Below are positions 7,380-14,657 of a stretch of 30,243 bases of DNA, piece after piece. Position 1 is the stretch's first letter. The number at the start of each line of letters is the position of its first letter. A program made the position numbers and the translations under genes. The notes beneath the pieces were generated by a model. It was not told where the DNA came from. It saw nothing but the letters and a program-made list of their open reading frames with translations, and did not search any database. This stretch comes from a virus: the IMG/VR virus record IMGVR_UViG_3300037584_003167, positions 1 through 30,243 of that record; one strand, 5' to 3'.

Positions 7380-7690
7380 TGGCAAAGAAAAAAGAAACAC
7401 GAAAAGAAGTCAAAGCTGAAAAAAAAGAGGCTAGAAAAGAAAAACGAGCAGTAAAAAAAGCTGAACGTAAAAAGAAAAATTTTGATATTTCAATAGATAC
7501 TAAAAATGTAGATATAGATATTGAACGTAAAGATGGTGTTTTTACAGCTGAACTAGATACTAAAAATTTTGATGTTTCAATACGCAAAGATGAAGATGGA
7601 GTTGTAGTAGATGTAGACAGCGAAAACAAGTTTGGTGAATGGGTTGGTAAAGTTATTGCTAGACGTGTACGTAGAAAGCATGGTAAATGA
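7379..7690 (+). CDS. Lys-rich protein with tandem Asp-rich repeat
   Basis: A 103-residue protein in two parts. Residues 1-34 are an extreme Lys/Arg/Glu/Ala helix. Residues about 35-85 contain two ~20-residue repeats beginning DTKN (DTKNVDIDIERKDGVF and DTKNFDVSIRKDEDGV) with alternating acidic and hydrophobic residues, which suggests a small beta structure. A basic RRVRRKHGK tail closes it. It overlaps the amidase stop by one base and the phosphoesterase start by four. The function is unknown; a nucleic-acid- or wall-binding role is conceivable. Confidence 0.65.
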   Translation: MAKKKETRKEVKAEKKEARKEKRAVKKAERKKKNFDISIDTKNVDIDIERKDGVFTAELDTKNFDVSIRKDEDGVVVDVDSENKFGEWVGKVIARRVRRKHGK

Positions 7691-8550
7691 AAGTAATACA
7701 GCACAAAAAAAACGTGCATGAAGTACAATTAGAAGGCAATAAATGTACTATAGCATTATTTTCAGATATACATTGGGATAACCCACAATGCGATAGGGAA
7801 CTATTAGAAAAGCATTTAAATTATTGTTTAGAAAATAGCATACCTATTTTTATTAATGGTGATCTTCTATGCATTATGCAAGGTCGATTTGATCGTAGGG
7901 CATCAAAAACAAAATTAAGACCTGAACACCAAACAGAACACTATTTTGATAGTATCGTAGAAACAGCATATGAATATTTTAAACCATATGCACATTTAAT
8001 TTGCGTTATAGGATATGGAAATCATGAAACATCTATTATTAAACATCATGAAACAGATTTATTACAAAGGCTGGTGGATTACATTAACCTACGTGAAGGT
8101 ACTCATATAAAAACTGGGGGTTATTCAGGCTGGATAGTGTTTAGATTGTTTCATGTCAATAATAAAGCATCATTCAATATGCATTATCATCATGGTTTAT
8201 CTAAAGGTGGATCACCAGTTACTAAAGGTGCTATAGATTTGACACGTGCAATGTCAATGTATGAAAACATGGATATATTTACACAAGGTCATATACACCA
8301 AACAATGACCAGAACTGATGTTAGGGATCAATTAGTGTATAAACAAGGCTACAAGGTAGAACCTAGAGTAATTACACATGTAATAACTGGTACATATAAA
8401 GATGAATATTTTAAGGCTCATGGCATGGGGTGGCATGTAGAAAGGGGTGCTGAACCTAGAAATATAGGTGGTAAACTATTACATTTATCCTCAAAAAAAG
8501 TACAATCTAAGACGAATAAACAAATAGATATTAGTAAATTTCCATTGTAA
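7687..8550 (+). CDS. Calcineurin-like metallophosphoesterase
   Basis: A 287-residue protein with the ordered metal-binding motifs of the family: SDIH (Asp27, His29), NGDL (Asp59), GYGNHE (Asn112, His113), a MHYHHG segment (about 163-168) and GHIH (about 195). These coordinate two metals to hydrolyse phosphomono- or diesters. The substrate is unknown; phage members have been linked to nucleotide or DNA processing. It overlaps the upstream gene by four bases (ATGA) and is the last gene before the 96-base gap that starts the early region. It is an isolated catalytic domain with an ~40-residue basic tail. Confidence 0.85.
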   Translation: MKVIQHKKNVHEVQLEGNKCTIALFSDIHWDNPQCDRELLEKHLNYCLENSIPIFINGDLLCIMQGRFDRRASKTKLRPEHQTEHYFDSIVETAYEYFKPYAHLICVIGYGNHETSIIKHHETDLLQRLVDYINLREGTHIKTGGYSGWIVFRLFHVNNKASFNMHYHHGLSKGGSPVTKGAIDLTRAMSMYENMDIFTQGHIHQTMTRTDVRDQLVYKQGYKVEPRVITHVITGTYKDEYFKAHGMGWHVERGAEPRNIGGKLLHLSSKKVQSKTNKQIDISKFPL

Positions 8551-8646
8551 TTTAAACACATGTTAAACATTTGTTAAGCAAAAATTAGGATTATTGGTTT
8601 ATTATGTTTATACTTGCATATAATTATTCACTTAATACTTAAAATT
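8551..8646 (+). promoter_or_regulatory. Late/early boundary with candidate promoter and operator
   Basis: This is the longest gene-free gap in the genome. The repeat ACATGTTAA / ACATTTGTTAA lies at about 8558-8578, including a small inverted element (AACA-TT-TGTT), and could be an operator. TATACTTG at 8609-8616 is one mismatch from the Bacteroidetes -7 box TAnnTTTG; no well-spaced -33 TTTG is visible. The gap precedes a gene that has its own terminator, so it should contain that gene's promoter. Confidence 0.45.
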
Positions 8647-8859
8647 ATGGCACAAGATACTAGATTTTTTAAACCCGATTTTTACTTTGGAAATCAGTAT
8701 AAATACGGAAGTTTAATAGAATTGACTAATTGTTCTGAAACGGACATTTACGATCAAAATGGTAACTATACGTTTACCATTGTTTCAGGAACTGATCAAA
8801 ATGGTGTAAAAACTTCAGCACCTACTACTATTGAAGTTACTAATCCAAAGGTGCAATAA
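8647..8859 (+). CDS. Hypothetical 70-residue protein in its own transcription unit
   Basis: A small, probably beta-rich soluble protein. It begins MAQDTRFFKPDFYFGNQ and has a DIYDQNGNYTFTIVSG central part. I chose the ATG at 8647, which is preceded by AAAATT, over a longer frame that would need a TTG at 8614 inside the likely promoter. A promoter-bearing gap lies upstream and a terminator overlaps its stop, so it can be transcribed alone, probably at high level. The function is unrecognised. An early host-takeover factor or an abundant structural protein are both possible. Confidence 0.65.
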   Translation: MAQDTRFFKPDFYFGNQYKYGSLIELTNCSETDIYDQNGNYTFTIVSGTDQNGVKTSAPTTIEVTNPKVQ

Positions 8860-8872
8860 TGTACCTTTTTTT
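8847..8872 (+). terminator. Terminator overlapping stop codon of the 70-residue protein gene
   Basis: AAAGGTGCA (8847-8855) pairs with TGTACCTTT (8860-8868) with one G-T pair and an ATAA loop. The TAA stop occupies loop positions 8857-8859, and a T-run continues to 8872. Ribosomes at the stop would cover the stem, so translation could affect termination. Confidence 0.75.
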
Positions 8873-8894
8873 ATTAATTATTAAAATATAAATT

Positions 8895-9083
8895 ATGAAA
8901 AGATTATCGGAAAAAATTGACCAAGCAATTAAAGAAGAAGATAAAAATTTATCAGTACATCTATTTGCTATTAGTATAGCTGAAGTATTGATAAATAGTT
9001 ATGGTACACATAACATAGAAGCATTTAACATGAGTTTAAAAGCTATGATAGAAATATATAAAGATCAGCAAAATGAAGTTTAG
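8895..9083 (+). CDS. Hypothetical 62-residue helical protein
   Basis: An all-helical-looking protein (MKRLSEKIDQAIKEEDKNL start) with no recognised motif. Its leader AAAATATAAATT-ATG is the sequence shared by several early genes. It overlaps the next gene by 11 bases, suggesting translational coupling. Early-region accessory protein; function not known. Confidence 0.6.
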   Translation: MKRLSEKIDQAIKEEDKNLSVHLFAISIAEVLINSYGTHNIEAFNMSLKAMIEIYKDQQNEV

Positions 9084-9609
9084 TTCTAAAAAACCTAAAA
9101 AAAGTAATGCGATTTGTAGGCACAATGCATTAGACATAATCAATGAAAAAAATTGTAAGGGCGAACTAAAGCAAAATGCACCGATTACGCTATTTATTCA
9201 ACAAGGTACTGAAATAATAGATACTCATGGGTGTAATAGAATAGATGATGCTGATTGTGTAAAACAAGCTGAATGGAGTTTAGGTAGACAAAAATTTCAT
9301 CCTGAAACACAAAAGACTATAGAACTATTTTTTGAAAAAACACCATATACATTTGATGTAAGTAAAATATTAGAACAAGGTGAAAAATTACCTATAGAAT
9401 TAAAGATAATAGGTCTATGTGAACTGGTTTACTGGTCTATGGAAGTAGCATTAAAGAAAAATAGATATATAACATTCTATTTTTACCAGCTAGAAAATGG
9501 TTTGCATCCATGTTATGAAACACGATTAGCAGAAATAGTTATACATTTTTATAAATATTCTGAAAAAAGATATGCAGAAAAGAAAAAGGAATTAGGAATA
9601 AATAAATAA
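9073..9609 (+). CDS. Hypothetical early protein, 178 residues
   Basis: A protein with a basic N-terminus (KFSSKKPKKSN), scattered Cys (residues about 15, 28, 54, 63, 115, 147) and a helical C-terminal half ending in a Lys-rich tail. I do not recognise the family. It lies in the early block between a small helical protein and a DUF3846-like protein. The start overlaps the upstream gene, and no better start is seen. Confidence 0.55.
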   Translation: MKFSSKKPKKSNAICRHNALDIINEKNCKGELKQNAPITLFIQQGTEIIDTHGCNRIDDADCVKQAEWSLGRQKFHPETQKTIELFFEKTPYTFDVSKILEQGEKLPIELKIIGLCELVYWSMEVALKKNRYITFYFYQLENGLHPCYETRLAEIVIHFYKYSEKRYAEKKKELGINK

Positions 9610-9610
9610 A

Positions 9611-9625
9611 TAAATATAAATTATG
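9611..9625 (+). promoter_or_regulatory. Recurrent early leader TAAATATAAATT-ATG
   Basis: The same leader, or one base different, precedes early genes at 8895, 9623, 9945 and 12779, and a shorter form (TAAATATAAATG) precedes 10598. It contains no Shine-Dalgarno sequence. It is A-rich upstream of the ATG, as expected for Bacteroidetes translation initiation. Confidence 0.5.
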
Positions 9626-9877
9626 GTACGATTATTAAAAACAAATGGTGAAATAGTGGAAAATTTTACAGCTGAAACACTAAAAGAAAAACAAGATGCT
9701 GTAGGTGGTTACATTGAATTAGTAAGATGTCCTGATAGTTCATTTTTAGTAGTAAATGAAGAGGGGATTTACAATGCATTACAATTAAATGAAGAGGCAT
9801 CACGAATAGCAAACATGCACATACTAGGTGATGCTATACATTTAACAGATAGTGATATAAATACATTTTTAATGTAA
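9623..9877 (+). CDS. DUF3846-like protein
   Basis: An 84-residue protein. The order GEIVENFTAETL, then VGGYIELVRCPDSSFLVVNEEG, then LNEEASRIA and LGDAIHLTD matches my recollection of DUF3846, a small family common in phages and mobile elements with no established biochemical role. It is followed 10 bases later by a strong terminator, so it ends an early transcription unit. Confidence 0.7.
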   Translation: MVRLLKTNGEIVENFTAETLKEKQDAVGGYIELVRCPDSSFLVVNEEGIYNALQLNEEASRIANMHILGDAIHLTDSDINTFLM

Positions 9878-9887
9878 TAAAGTAAAA

Positions 9888-9917
9888 AAGGCATAGAATA
9901 AACTATGCCTTCTTTTT
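9888..9917 (+). terminator. Rho-independent terminator in early region
   Basis: AAGGCATAG (9888-9896) pairs perfectly with CTATGCCTT (9903-9911) across an AATAAA loop and is followed by CTTTTTT. It closes the DUF3846-like gene unit and separates it from the zinc-protein gene. Confidence 0.88.
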
Positions 9918-9944
9918 TGAAAATCGGAAAATTAAATATAAATT

Positions 9945-10385
9945 ATGAGTAAATATACAAAAAAAAAGATGCAAACAAACATAGAATGCTGGGAATGTGA
10001 TGGTGAAGGTAATATAGAATCTTCATCACCAGTATGTTTTAAATCAGCTAGTGAATGTTGTGGTGGGTGTTATGAAAGCTATCCATGTGATTATTGTAAT
10101 GCTACTGGAAAAATAGAACCGATAGATGAATGGATGGAAAATGACATTATGATGTTAAAAAGCTATACAACAATGTTAGAAGGTTTTGATGAAATCATAA
10201 AGGAAATGAATCGAATTAAAAACGAGTTTTCAGAAGATGGAATAGCGACCTATAATATAATGGTAACAGAAAAAAATGATCATGATGTAGTAGCATTATA
10301 TGAACAAGTCAAACGTATAGAAGATCATACAGAAATATTAAAAATAGAAATTATTAATCAAATAGAACGAAATTGGGAAAAATAA
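9945..10385 (+). CDS. Zinc-finger (DnaJ-type CxxCxGxG) protein
   Basis: A 146-residue protein. The first 60 residues hold eight Cys. Two pairs are of DnaJ type, Cys15-x2-Cys18 followed by DGEG and Cys48-x2-Cys51 followed by NATG, with Cys31, 38, 39 and 42 between them. This should bind one or two zinc ions. Residues about 65-146 are predicted helical, probably coiled coil. There is no J domain, so a chaperone role is not implied; a DNA- or protein-binding early regulator is more likely. It overlaps the next open frame by 13 bases. Confidence 0.6.
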   Translation: MSKYTKKKMQTNIECWECDGEGNIESSSPVCFKSASECCGGCYESYPCDYCNATGKIEPIDEWMENDIMMLKSYTTMLEGFDEIIKEMNRIKNEFSEDGIATYNIMVTEKNDHDVVALYEQVKRIEDHTEILKIEIINQIERNWEK

Positions 10386-10591
10386 GAAAAGTATATGAAC
10401 AGCCTGAACCTACAGATAATGACAAAAGTCCTACACCTTTAAATAGATATAAAATATGTTACTTTGCATTTGATAGCAATAGAAAAATAATAAGGTGCTG
10501 TCAATTATTGTATGCACATGATCTAAGTGAAGCCAAAAAAAAGGCTGGTATAGATTTAGATTTAATCTATGAAACACAACAATTAAATTAA
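10373..10591 (+). CDS. Hypothetical 72-residue protein, non-ATG start
   Basis: The frame contains no ATG. The only usable start is the TTG at 10373 inside the upstream gene. The protein carries a RYKICYFAFDSNRKIIRCC segment and an AHDLSEAKKKAGIDLDLIYET tail that read like a real small alpha/beta domain. It fills the gap before the replisome-organiser-like gene. The alternative is expression by coupling from the zinc-protein gene. Confidence 0.45.
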   Translation: MGKIRKVYEQPEPTDNDKSPTPLNRYKICYFAFDSNRKIIRCCQLLYAHDLSEAKKKAGIDLDLIYETQQLN

Positions 10592-10597
10592 ATATAA

Positions 10598-11212
10598 ATG
10601 GATAAATTAACATGGTTTAAATTTAGTCCTAGCGACTGGATGATGGGAAAAATAAGCAAATTAGCTTTAAGGTATCAAGCTGAGTACGTACGTTTTATAT
10701 GTATATATTGGAATAAGCAATGCATAATGAAAGTAAGTGATGCAAAATTAGAGTTTACAAATTTAGCATGGCAAAAATTAGTAGATTATAAGATAGTAGA
10801 TGTAGTAGGTGATTACGTACACATTAAATTCTTAGATGAACAAATGACACAAATAGAAGATATAAGCATAAAACGTAGTATGGCTGGTAAAAAATCAGCA
10901 CAAGTGAGGGCAAAAAAGAACACTAGTAGAACAAGTGTTAAACAAATTCCAACAGATAAGATAAGAAAAGAAAAGAAAAGTATATATAGGGAATTTGATC
11001 ATTTAGAAATAAGTACGGATGATTTTGATAAACTGAATAAGGAGTACACGAAACAACAAATAGATGAATGCTTAGATAATATACAAAACTTTGCTAATAA
11101 CAAAAGGTACAAAAGTTTATATTTGACAGCTAGACAATGGTTAAAAAGAATGCCTAAAGAAAGCAATGATAATTTAGTAGCAAATGTAATGAAACAAATA
11201 AATGAAAGGTAG
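10598..11212 (+). CDS. Replisome organiser / helicase-loader-like protein
   Basis: A 204-residue protein. Residues 1-90 look like a winged-helix DNA-binding domain of the kind at the N-terminus of phage replication initiators: [20 protein letters not shown], then [23 protein letters not shown] basic linker follows (about 98-130). The C-terminal part (about 140-190) contains [13 protein letters not shown] and a [13 protein letters not shown] helix pattern like DnaD-type loader domains. The DnaB-type ATPase follows with an 11-base overlap, supporting an origin-binding or loading role. The DUF1376/DnaD relationship is inferred, not searched. Confidence 0.65.
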   Translation: MDKLTWFKFSPSDWMMGKISKLALRYQAEYVRFICIYWNKQCIMKVSDAKLEFTNLAWQKLVDYKIVDVVGDYVHIKFLDEQMTQIEDISIKRSMAGKKSAQVRAKKNTSRTSVKQIPTDKIRKEKKSIYREFDHLEISTDDFDKLNKEYTKQQIDECLDNIQNFANNKRYKSLYLTARQWLKRMPKESNDNLVANVMKQINER

Positions 11213-12077
11213 TCATTTAGAGTATTTGTATAATTTAAGGGATGGGAAAATAAAACAAGGTTTAGGTATAGGCATAGACTTAGACAAAAACCTAAAGTGG
11301 AAACGTGGTCAATTCAACGTGCTACTGGGAAATGATAATGTCGGAAAAACTATGTGGTTTAATTGGTATGCATTGTGTTTATCCATGCATCACAATATAT
11401 CATGGTGTATATACTCAGGTGAAAACAATACAGCACATATTTTAAGGGATATGATCGTAATGCTATCAGGATGTGATATGAATGAATTGTCATATGATCA
11501 GATAATGCATTACAATAATCGCATAGAACAATATTTTACGTTTATAGACAATACTAAAATGTATAAACCTGAAGATTTATTAAAACTATTTGCTAATCAT
11601 GATGCTGATAGCTTTTTGATTGATCCAGTAACGGCATTAGATCGTAAATTTCAGTATTCGGATACATATGAATTTTTAAATGAGGCTAGAAATTTTTGTA
11701 ATGTAACTAACAAGACATTGTATTTAACTACACATCCAGTTACAGAAGCTGGTAGAACTGGCAACCTATACCCTAAAGATCACATGTGGGCAAATCATAT
11801 AAAATTTCCATTAAAATCACATTGCGAAGGTGGTAAAGCCTATGCAAATAGATGTGATGATATGATTATTTGTCATAGATTAACAAGCCATCCTGAAATG
11901 AGATATTACACTATGATAGATGTGGCAAAAGTACGTGATACATCTACTGGTGGTGCTACTACTAATATGGATTCACCATTACTTTTTGAATATAACTATG
12001 GTAAAGGATTTTTAATGAATCATAAAGACAGCCTAAAAGATTATAGAAACGTAAAAACAAATACATTATGGAATTAA
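11202..12077 (+). CDS. DnaB-type RecA-fold ATPase / replicative helicase
   Basis: A 291-residue single ATPase domain. Walker A is GNDNVGKT at residues 43-50; the Walker B candidate is SFLIDP at about 135-140. A THPVTEAG segment (about 175-180) may be the sensor or loop region, and a [13 protein letters not shown] segment follows. It lacks the N-terminal domain of full DnaB, so it is a minimal phage helicase or RepA-like ATPase. It follows the loader-like gene and precedes recombination genes. Its product should unwind DNA at the fork with host polymerase, since no polymerase or primase is encoded here. Confidence 0.75.
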   Translation: MKGSHLEYLYNLRDGKIKQGLGIGIDLDKNLKWKRGQFNVLLGNDNVGKTMWFNWYALCLSMHHNISWCIYSGENNTAHILRDMIVMLSGCDMNELSYDQIMHYNNRIEQYFTFIDNTKMYKPEDLLKLFANHDADSFLIDPVTALDRKFQYSDTYEFLNEARNFCNVTNKTLYLTTHPVTEAGRTGNLYPKDHMWANHIKFPLKSHCEGGKAYANRCDDMIICHRLTSHPEMRYYTMIDVAKVRDTSTGGATTNMDSPLLFEYNYGKGFLMNHKDSLKDYRNVKTNTLWN

Positions 12078-12364
12078 AACTATTACAAACAGATATAGCC
12101 TTAAAAAACCTTACACTAAAGCTAGAAAACAGCCTAAAAGAATTTAAAGAAAACACCCCACATAGAAAAGATATAATAGAATCTATGGAATCTAGTTTAG
12201 ATGATGTATATGATATAAATAGTATGTATGAGTATTTAAAAACGTATTACAATACAAACGAAATGGTACAATATTTACAAACGATAGAAATAGAAAAACT
12301 AAAACGTGATAATAAAAAACTAGAAGATAGTTTAGAAGCTATCAAAAGTAATCTAAGTATATGA
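12068..12364 (+). CDS. Hypothetical coiled-coil protein
   Basis: A 98-residue, highly helical Lys/Glu-rich protein with likely coiled coils at about 5-35 and 70-95. It overlaps the helicase gene by 10 bases and the HNH gene by four. No domain is recognised. The tight overlaps suggest co-translation with replication proteins. Confidence 0.6.
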   Translation: MELKLLQTDIALKNLTLKLENSLKEFKENTPHRKDIIESMESSLDDVYDINSMYEYLKTYYNTNEMVQYLQTIEIEKLKRDNKKLEDSLEAIKSNLSI

Positions 12365-12750
12365 AATCACCTAAACGTAGAATTAAAGATAAACTAGAAA
12401 AGCTAGTAAAAGGCATGGTTAAGCAAAGGGATAAAAACACATGTCAAAAATGTAACAAAGTAGTAGAAGGTGCTAATTGTCATGCATCACATGTCATACC
12501 AGTAAGTAGGGATGGTAGATTAGCATTTGATCCTATAAATTTAAAGGTGCTATGTTTTCATTGCCATATTAACTGGTGGCATAAACACCCTACAGAATCA
12601 GGTAAATGGTATGAATCAAAATTCCCTGATAGATTAGAGTATTTAAATAAAAAACATCAGGAAAATAGAACACTAGGTAGTATTACTTTGAATTGGTATA
12701 AAGAACATTATGAAAATTTATGCAATGATATTGATCATACTAAGATATAA
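12361..12750 (+). CDS. HNH nuclease, NinG-like
   Basis: A 129-residue protein with a treble-clef metal site: Cys28-x2-Cys31, ASHVIP (His44), Asn60 and CFHCHINWWHKHP (Cys65, Cys68, His69, His74). This order fits HNH endonucleases. The CHASHVIP and LCFHCHINWWHK spacing recalls phage NinG recombination nucleases, which act on recombination intermediates. An ERF protein and an exonuclease follow two genes downstream, so a recombination role fits better than homing. The N-terminal 25 residues are strongly basic and could bind DNA. Confidence 0.75.
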   Translation: MKSPKRRIKDKLEKLVKGMVKQRDKNTCQKCNKVVEGANCHASHVIPVSRDGRLAFDPINLKVLCFHCHINWWHKHPTESGKWYESKFPDRLEYLNKKHQENRTLGSITLNWYKEHYENLCNDIDHTKI

Positions 12751-12755
12751 TTTTG
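12748..12755 (+). promoter_or_regulatory. TAATTTTG box, candidate promoter for recombination genes
   Basis: TAATTTTG is a perfect match to the Bacteroidetes -7 consensus TAnnTTTG. It is 24 bases upstream of the 58-residue gene, overlapping the HNH gene stop. A TTG at 12731-12733 is the nearest -33-like element, but its spacing (14) is short. This is a candidate only. Confidence 0.4.
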
Positions 12756-12778
12756 TATATTAGAGTAAAATATAAATT

Positions 12779-12955
12779 ATGATATATAAAAATTTGTACG
12801 AAGTAGTACGCAAAAGGGAAAAAGAAGAATGGGAGCATTGCCAAAAAATGCATGAAAAATATGGTAGTGATGATAAATTATCACAACTAGCATTAACAAG
12901 ATGGGGACAATGGAATGAAATAAAAAACATTGTAGAAGGAAAAACAAATAAATAA
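12779..12955 (+). CDS. Small 58-residue charged protein
   Basis: A short gene starting after the shared early leader AAAATATAAATT. The product is helical and highly charged. It begins MIYKNLYEVVRKREKEEWEH, has a SQLALTRWGQWNEIKNIVEG middle and ends in KTNK. It fits between the HNH and ERF genes with small gaps on both sides, and its leader matches other early genes. The function is unknown. Confidence 0.6.
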   Translation: MIYKNLYEVVRKREKEEWEHCQKMHEKYGSDDKLSQLALTRWGQWNEIKNIVEGKTNK

Positions 12956-12961
12956 ATATAT

Positions 12962-13474
12962 ATGGAAAACGGAAAACAAAGCATTTATAGTGCAATAGTC
13001 AAATTTCAGAATGATGTACCGATATTAACACAAAATACTGAAGGGTATGGGTATACGTATGTAGATCTAGCTGAAATAATTAGAGTAATAACACCATTAC
13101 TAAAGAAACATGGTTTAGGTGTAATACAGCCATTAGAAACAGATGGTATTAAAACAATATTGTTTCATGAAAAATCAGGTGAATCTATAGAATCATTTTG
13201 TGCAATACCTAAAGATGTACAATTACGTGGAATGAATCCATTTCAATCATATGGATCAGCTATTACTTATTATAGAAGGTATAGTTTATCTAGTATGCTG
13301 GGATTAGTATCCGAAAAAGATACAGATGCATCAGGTAAACATGAAACACCCAAAAAAAAATTAAGTGATGCACATTTCAAAAGAGCATTAGAATCAATAG
13401 AACGTGGTGATTATACAAGCACCGAACTAAAAAACACGTATAGCTTAACGAATGATCAATTAAAACAGCTATGA
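12962..13474 (+). CDS. ERF-family single-strand annealing protein
   Basis: A 170-residue recombinase-like protein. The conserved ERF core is seen: YTYVDLAEIIRVITPLLKKHG (about 30-50), FCAIPKDVQLRG and PFQSYGSAITYYRRYSLSS (about 92-110), followed by MLGLVSEKDTDA. ERF proteins anneal complementary single strands in phage recombination and are commonly next to an exonuclease. Here the exonuclease gene overlaps by four bases and an SSB-tail protein follows. The C-terminal ~45 residues are a helical tail. Confidence 0.85.
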   Translation: MENGKQSIYSAIVKFQNDVPILTQNTEGYGYTYVDLAEIIRVITPLLKKHGLGVIQPLETDGIKTILFHEKSGESIESFCAIPKDVQLRGMNPFQSYGSAITYYRRYSLSSMLGLVSEKDTDASGKHETPKKKLSDAHFKRALESIERGDYTSTELKNTYSLTNDQLKQL

Positions 13475-14154
13475 AAATAAGATGCAGTCAAATAGGAAAA
13501 ATTATGACTAATTCAAGATCAAAAGACAGCCTATCTAAAACATGTAAATCCTATATACAAGAAATAGTTTTAGAAGAAAAATACGGAATCAAAAAAGAAT
13601 TTTGGAGTAGATATACAGATAAAGGCAATTTAGTAGAACAAGAAAGCATAAGTTTAGCTGATGAAGTTCTAAACTGGCAGTTGCCATTTGTAGCAGAAGG
13701 TTATCAACAATATTTTGAAAATGATTATATATGTGGTCATACAGATGTAAATACCGAAAACATATTAGCTGATGTTAAAAGTAGCTGGAGTGCTGATACA
13801 TTTCCTTTTTTTGAAACTACAATAGAAAAAAACTATATGTGGCAATTAATGGGTTACATGTGGCTAACTGGACATAAAAAAGCAAATTTAACATATTGCC
13901 TTATAAATACACCTGAAGAAATGGTATTAGATGAAATACGAAGGGAACATTGGAAACAAAATTCATTTTGGAATGGTGATGAAGATGATGAAATAGTATC
14001 GTATATAAGATCAAAACACAACTTTGATCACATACCAAAAGAAAAAAGGGTTAAGAATTACATCATAGAATATGATGAGAATCTAATCAAAGATCTAAAA
14101 GATCGTATAGAACAATGTAGAATTTATTATAATCAAATCAAATCAATAATTTAA
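13471..14154 (+). CDS. PD-(D/E)XK exonuclease (YqaJ/lambda-exonuclease-like)
   Basis: A 227-residue nuclease partner of the ERF protein. The catalytic signature is GHTD (Asp92) then ILADVKSSW (Asp101-x-Lys103), with Glu57 in GNLVEQ as the upstream acid. After it, a YMWQLMGYMWLTG helix (about 121-135) matches the Gln-motif helix of this fold. The enzyme should resect double-strand ends to give the single strands annealed by ERF. It overlaps the ERF gene by four bases and is one base from the SSB-like gene. Confidence 0.8.
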   Translation: MKIRCSQIGKIMTNSRSKDSLSKTCKSYIQEIVLEEKYGIKKEFWSRYTDKGNLVEQESISLADEVLNWQLPFVAEGYQQYFENDYICGHTDVNTENILADVKSSWSADTFPFFETTIEKNYMWQLMGYMWLTGHKKANLTYCLINTPEEMVLDEIRREHWKQNSFWNGDEDDEIVSYIRSKHNFDHIPKEKRVKNYIIEYDENLIKDLKDRIEQCRIYYNQIKSII

Positions 14155-14155
14155 A

Positions 14156-14377
14156 ATGGAAACAAAAATGAATGGTGGTGCAATTTTTAAAAACGTACAC
14201 AAGAAATCAGAAAAACACCCTGATTACAAAGGACAAATAAATGTAGATGGTATGGAAAAAGATATATCATTATGGGTAAACACTAGTAAAGCTGGTACAA
14301 AGTATTTTAGCGTACAAGTAAACGAACCATATAAACCAGTAGGTGAATCACAACAAGAAGATGATTTGCCTTTTTAA
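14156..14377 (+). CDS. Small DNA-metabolism protein with SSB-type acidic tail
   Basis: A 73-residue protein whose last residues are EDDLPF, the acidic tip used by single-stranded-DNA-binding proteins to recruit partners. The body contains GGAIFKNVHKKSEKHPDYKG and ISLWVNTSKAGTKYFSVQVN, a small beta domain similar to DUF736-like proteins. It follows ERF and the exonuclease, so a single-strand-binding or recruiting role is likely. It is much shorter than bacterial SSB, and the OB fold is not proven. Met5 (14168) is an alternative start. Confidence 0.7.
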   Translation: METKMNGGAIFKNVHKKSEKHPDYKGQINVDGMEKDISLWVNTSKAGTKYFSVQVNEPYKPVGESQQEDDLPF

Positions 14378-14388
14378 ATAAATACGAC

Positions 14389-14589
14389 ATGTCATATATA
14401 AAAGATGAAGAACTAAGACAGCAAATCATTAATGTATTAAAGTTTAAATCTAGAAATCAAATAGTTAAAAGCATACAAGAAACTGGTGCAAAATTTCATC
14501 AGTATCACATTGATAGATTTGTAGCTGGTGATAATGTCAGTTTAAATACATTAAAAAAACTTAATGATTATGTAGAAAAAAACAAATAA
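14389..14589 (+). CDS. Small HTH-type regulator candidate
   Basis: A 66-residue all-helical protein. Residues about 17-55 (FKSRNQIVKSIQETGAKFHQ then a RFVAGDNVSLNTLKKLNDYV segment) resemble a helix-turn-helix of Cro/XRE type, with a basic recognition-like helix and a closing helix. Its position just before the sigma-like gene suggests control of the early-to-late switch. The family is inferred from pattern only. Confidence 0.55.
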   Translation: MSYIKDEELRQQIINVLKFKSRNQIVKSIQETGAKFHQYHIDRFVAGDNVSLNTLKKLNDYVEKNK

Positions 14590-14657
14590 TATAAAAAACC
14601 CTATCTTTGATCTATAACACAAACATAACGAAACTATAAAAAGGTAGGGTTTTACTT
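14590..14657 (+). promoter_or_regulatory. Promoter and inverted repeat ahead of sigma-like gene
   Basis: TATCTTTG at 14602-14609 is a perfect TAnnTTTG box. AAAACCCTA (14595-14603) and TAGGGTTTT (14645-14653) form a perfect 9-base inverted repeat around it, with 41 bases between. A transcript starting at the box would lack the left arm, while a readthrough transcript would contain both arms and could fold over the region just upstream of the ATG. No clear -33 TTTG is seen. Confidence 0.55.

Noticed and set aside
8614-8646. N-terminal extension of the 70-residue protein from a TTG start
   Set aside because: It would place coding sequence in the promoter gap; the ATG at 8647 has a good A-rich leader.
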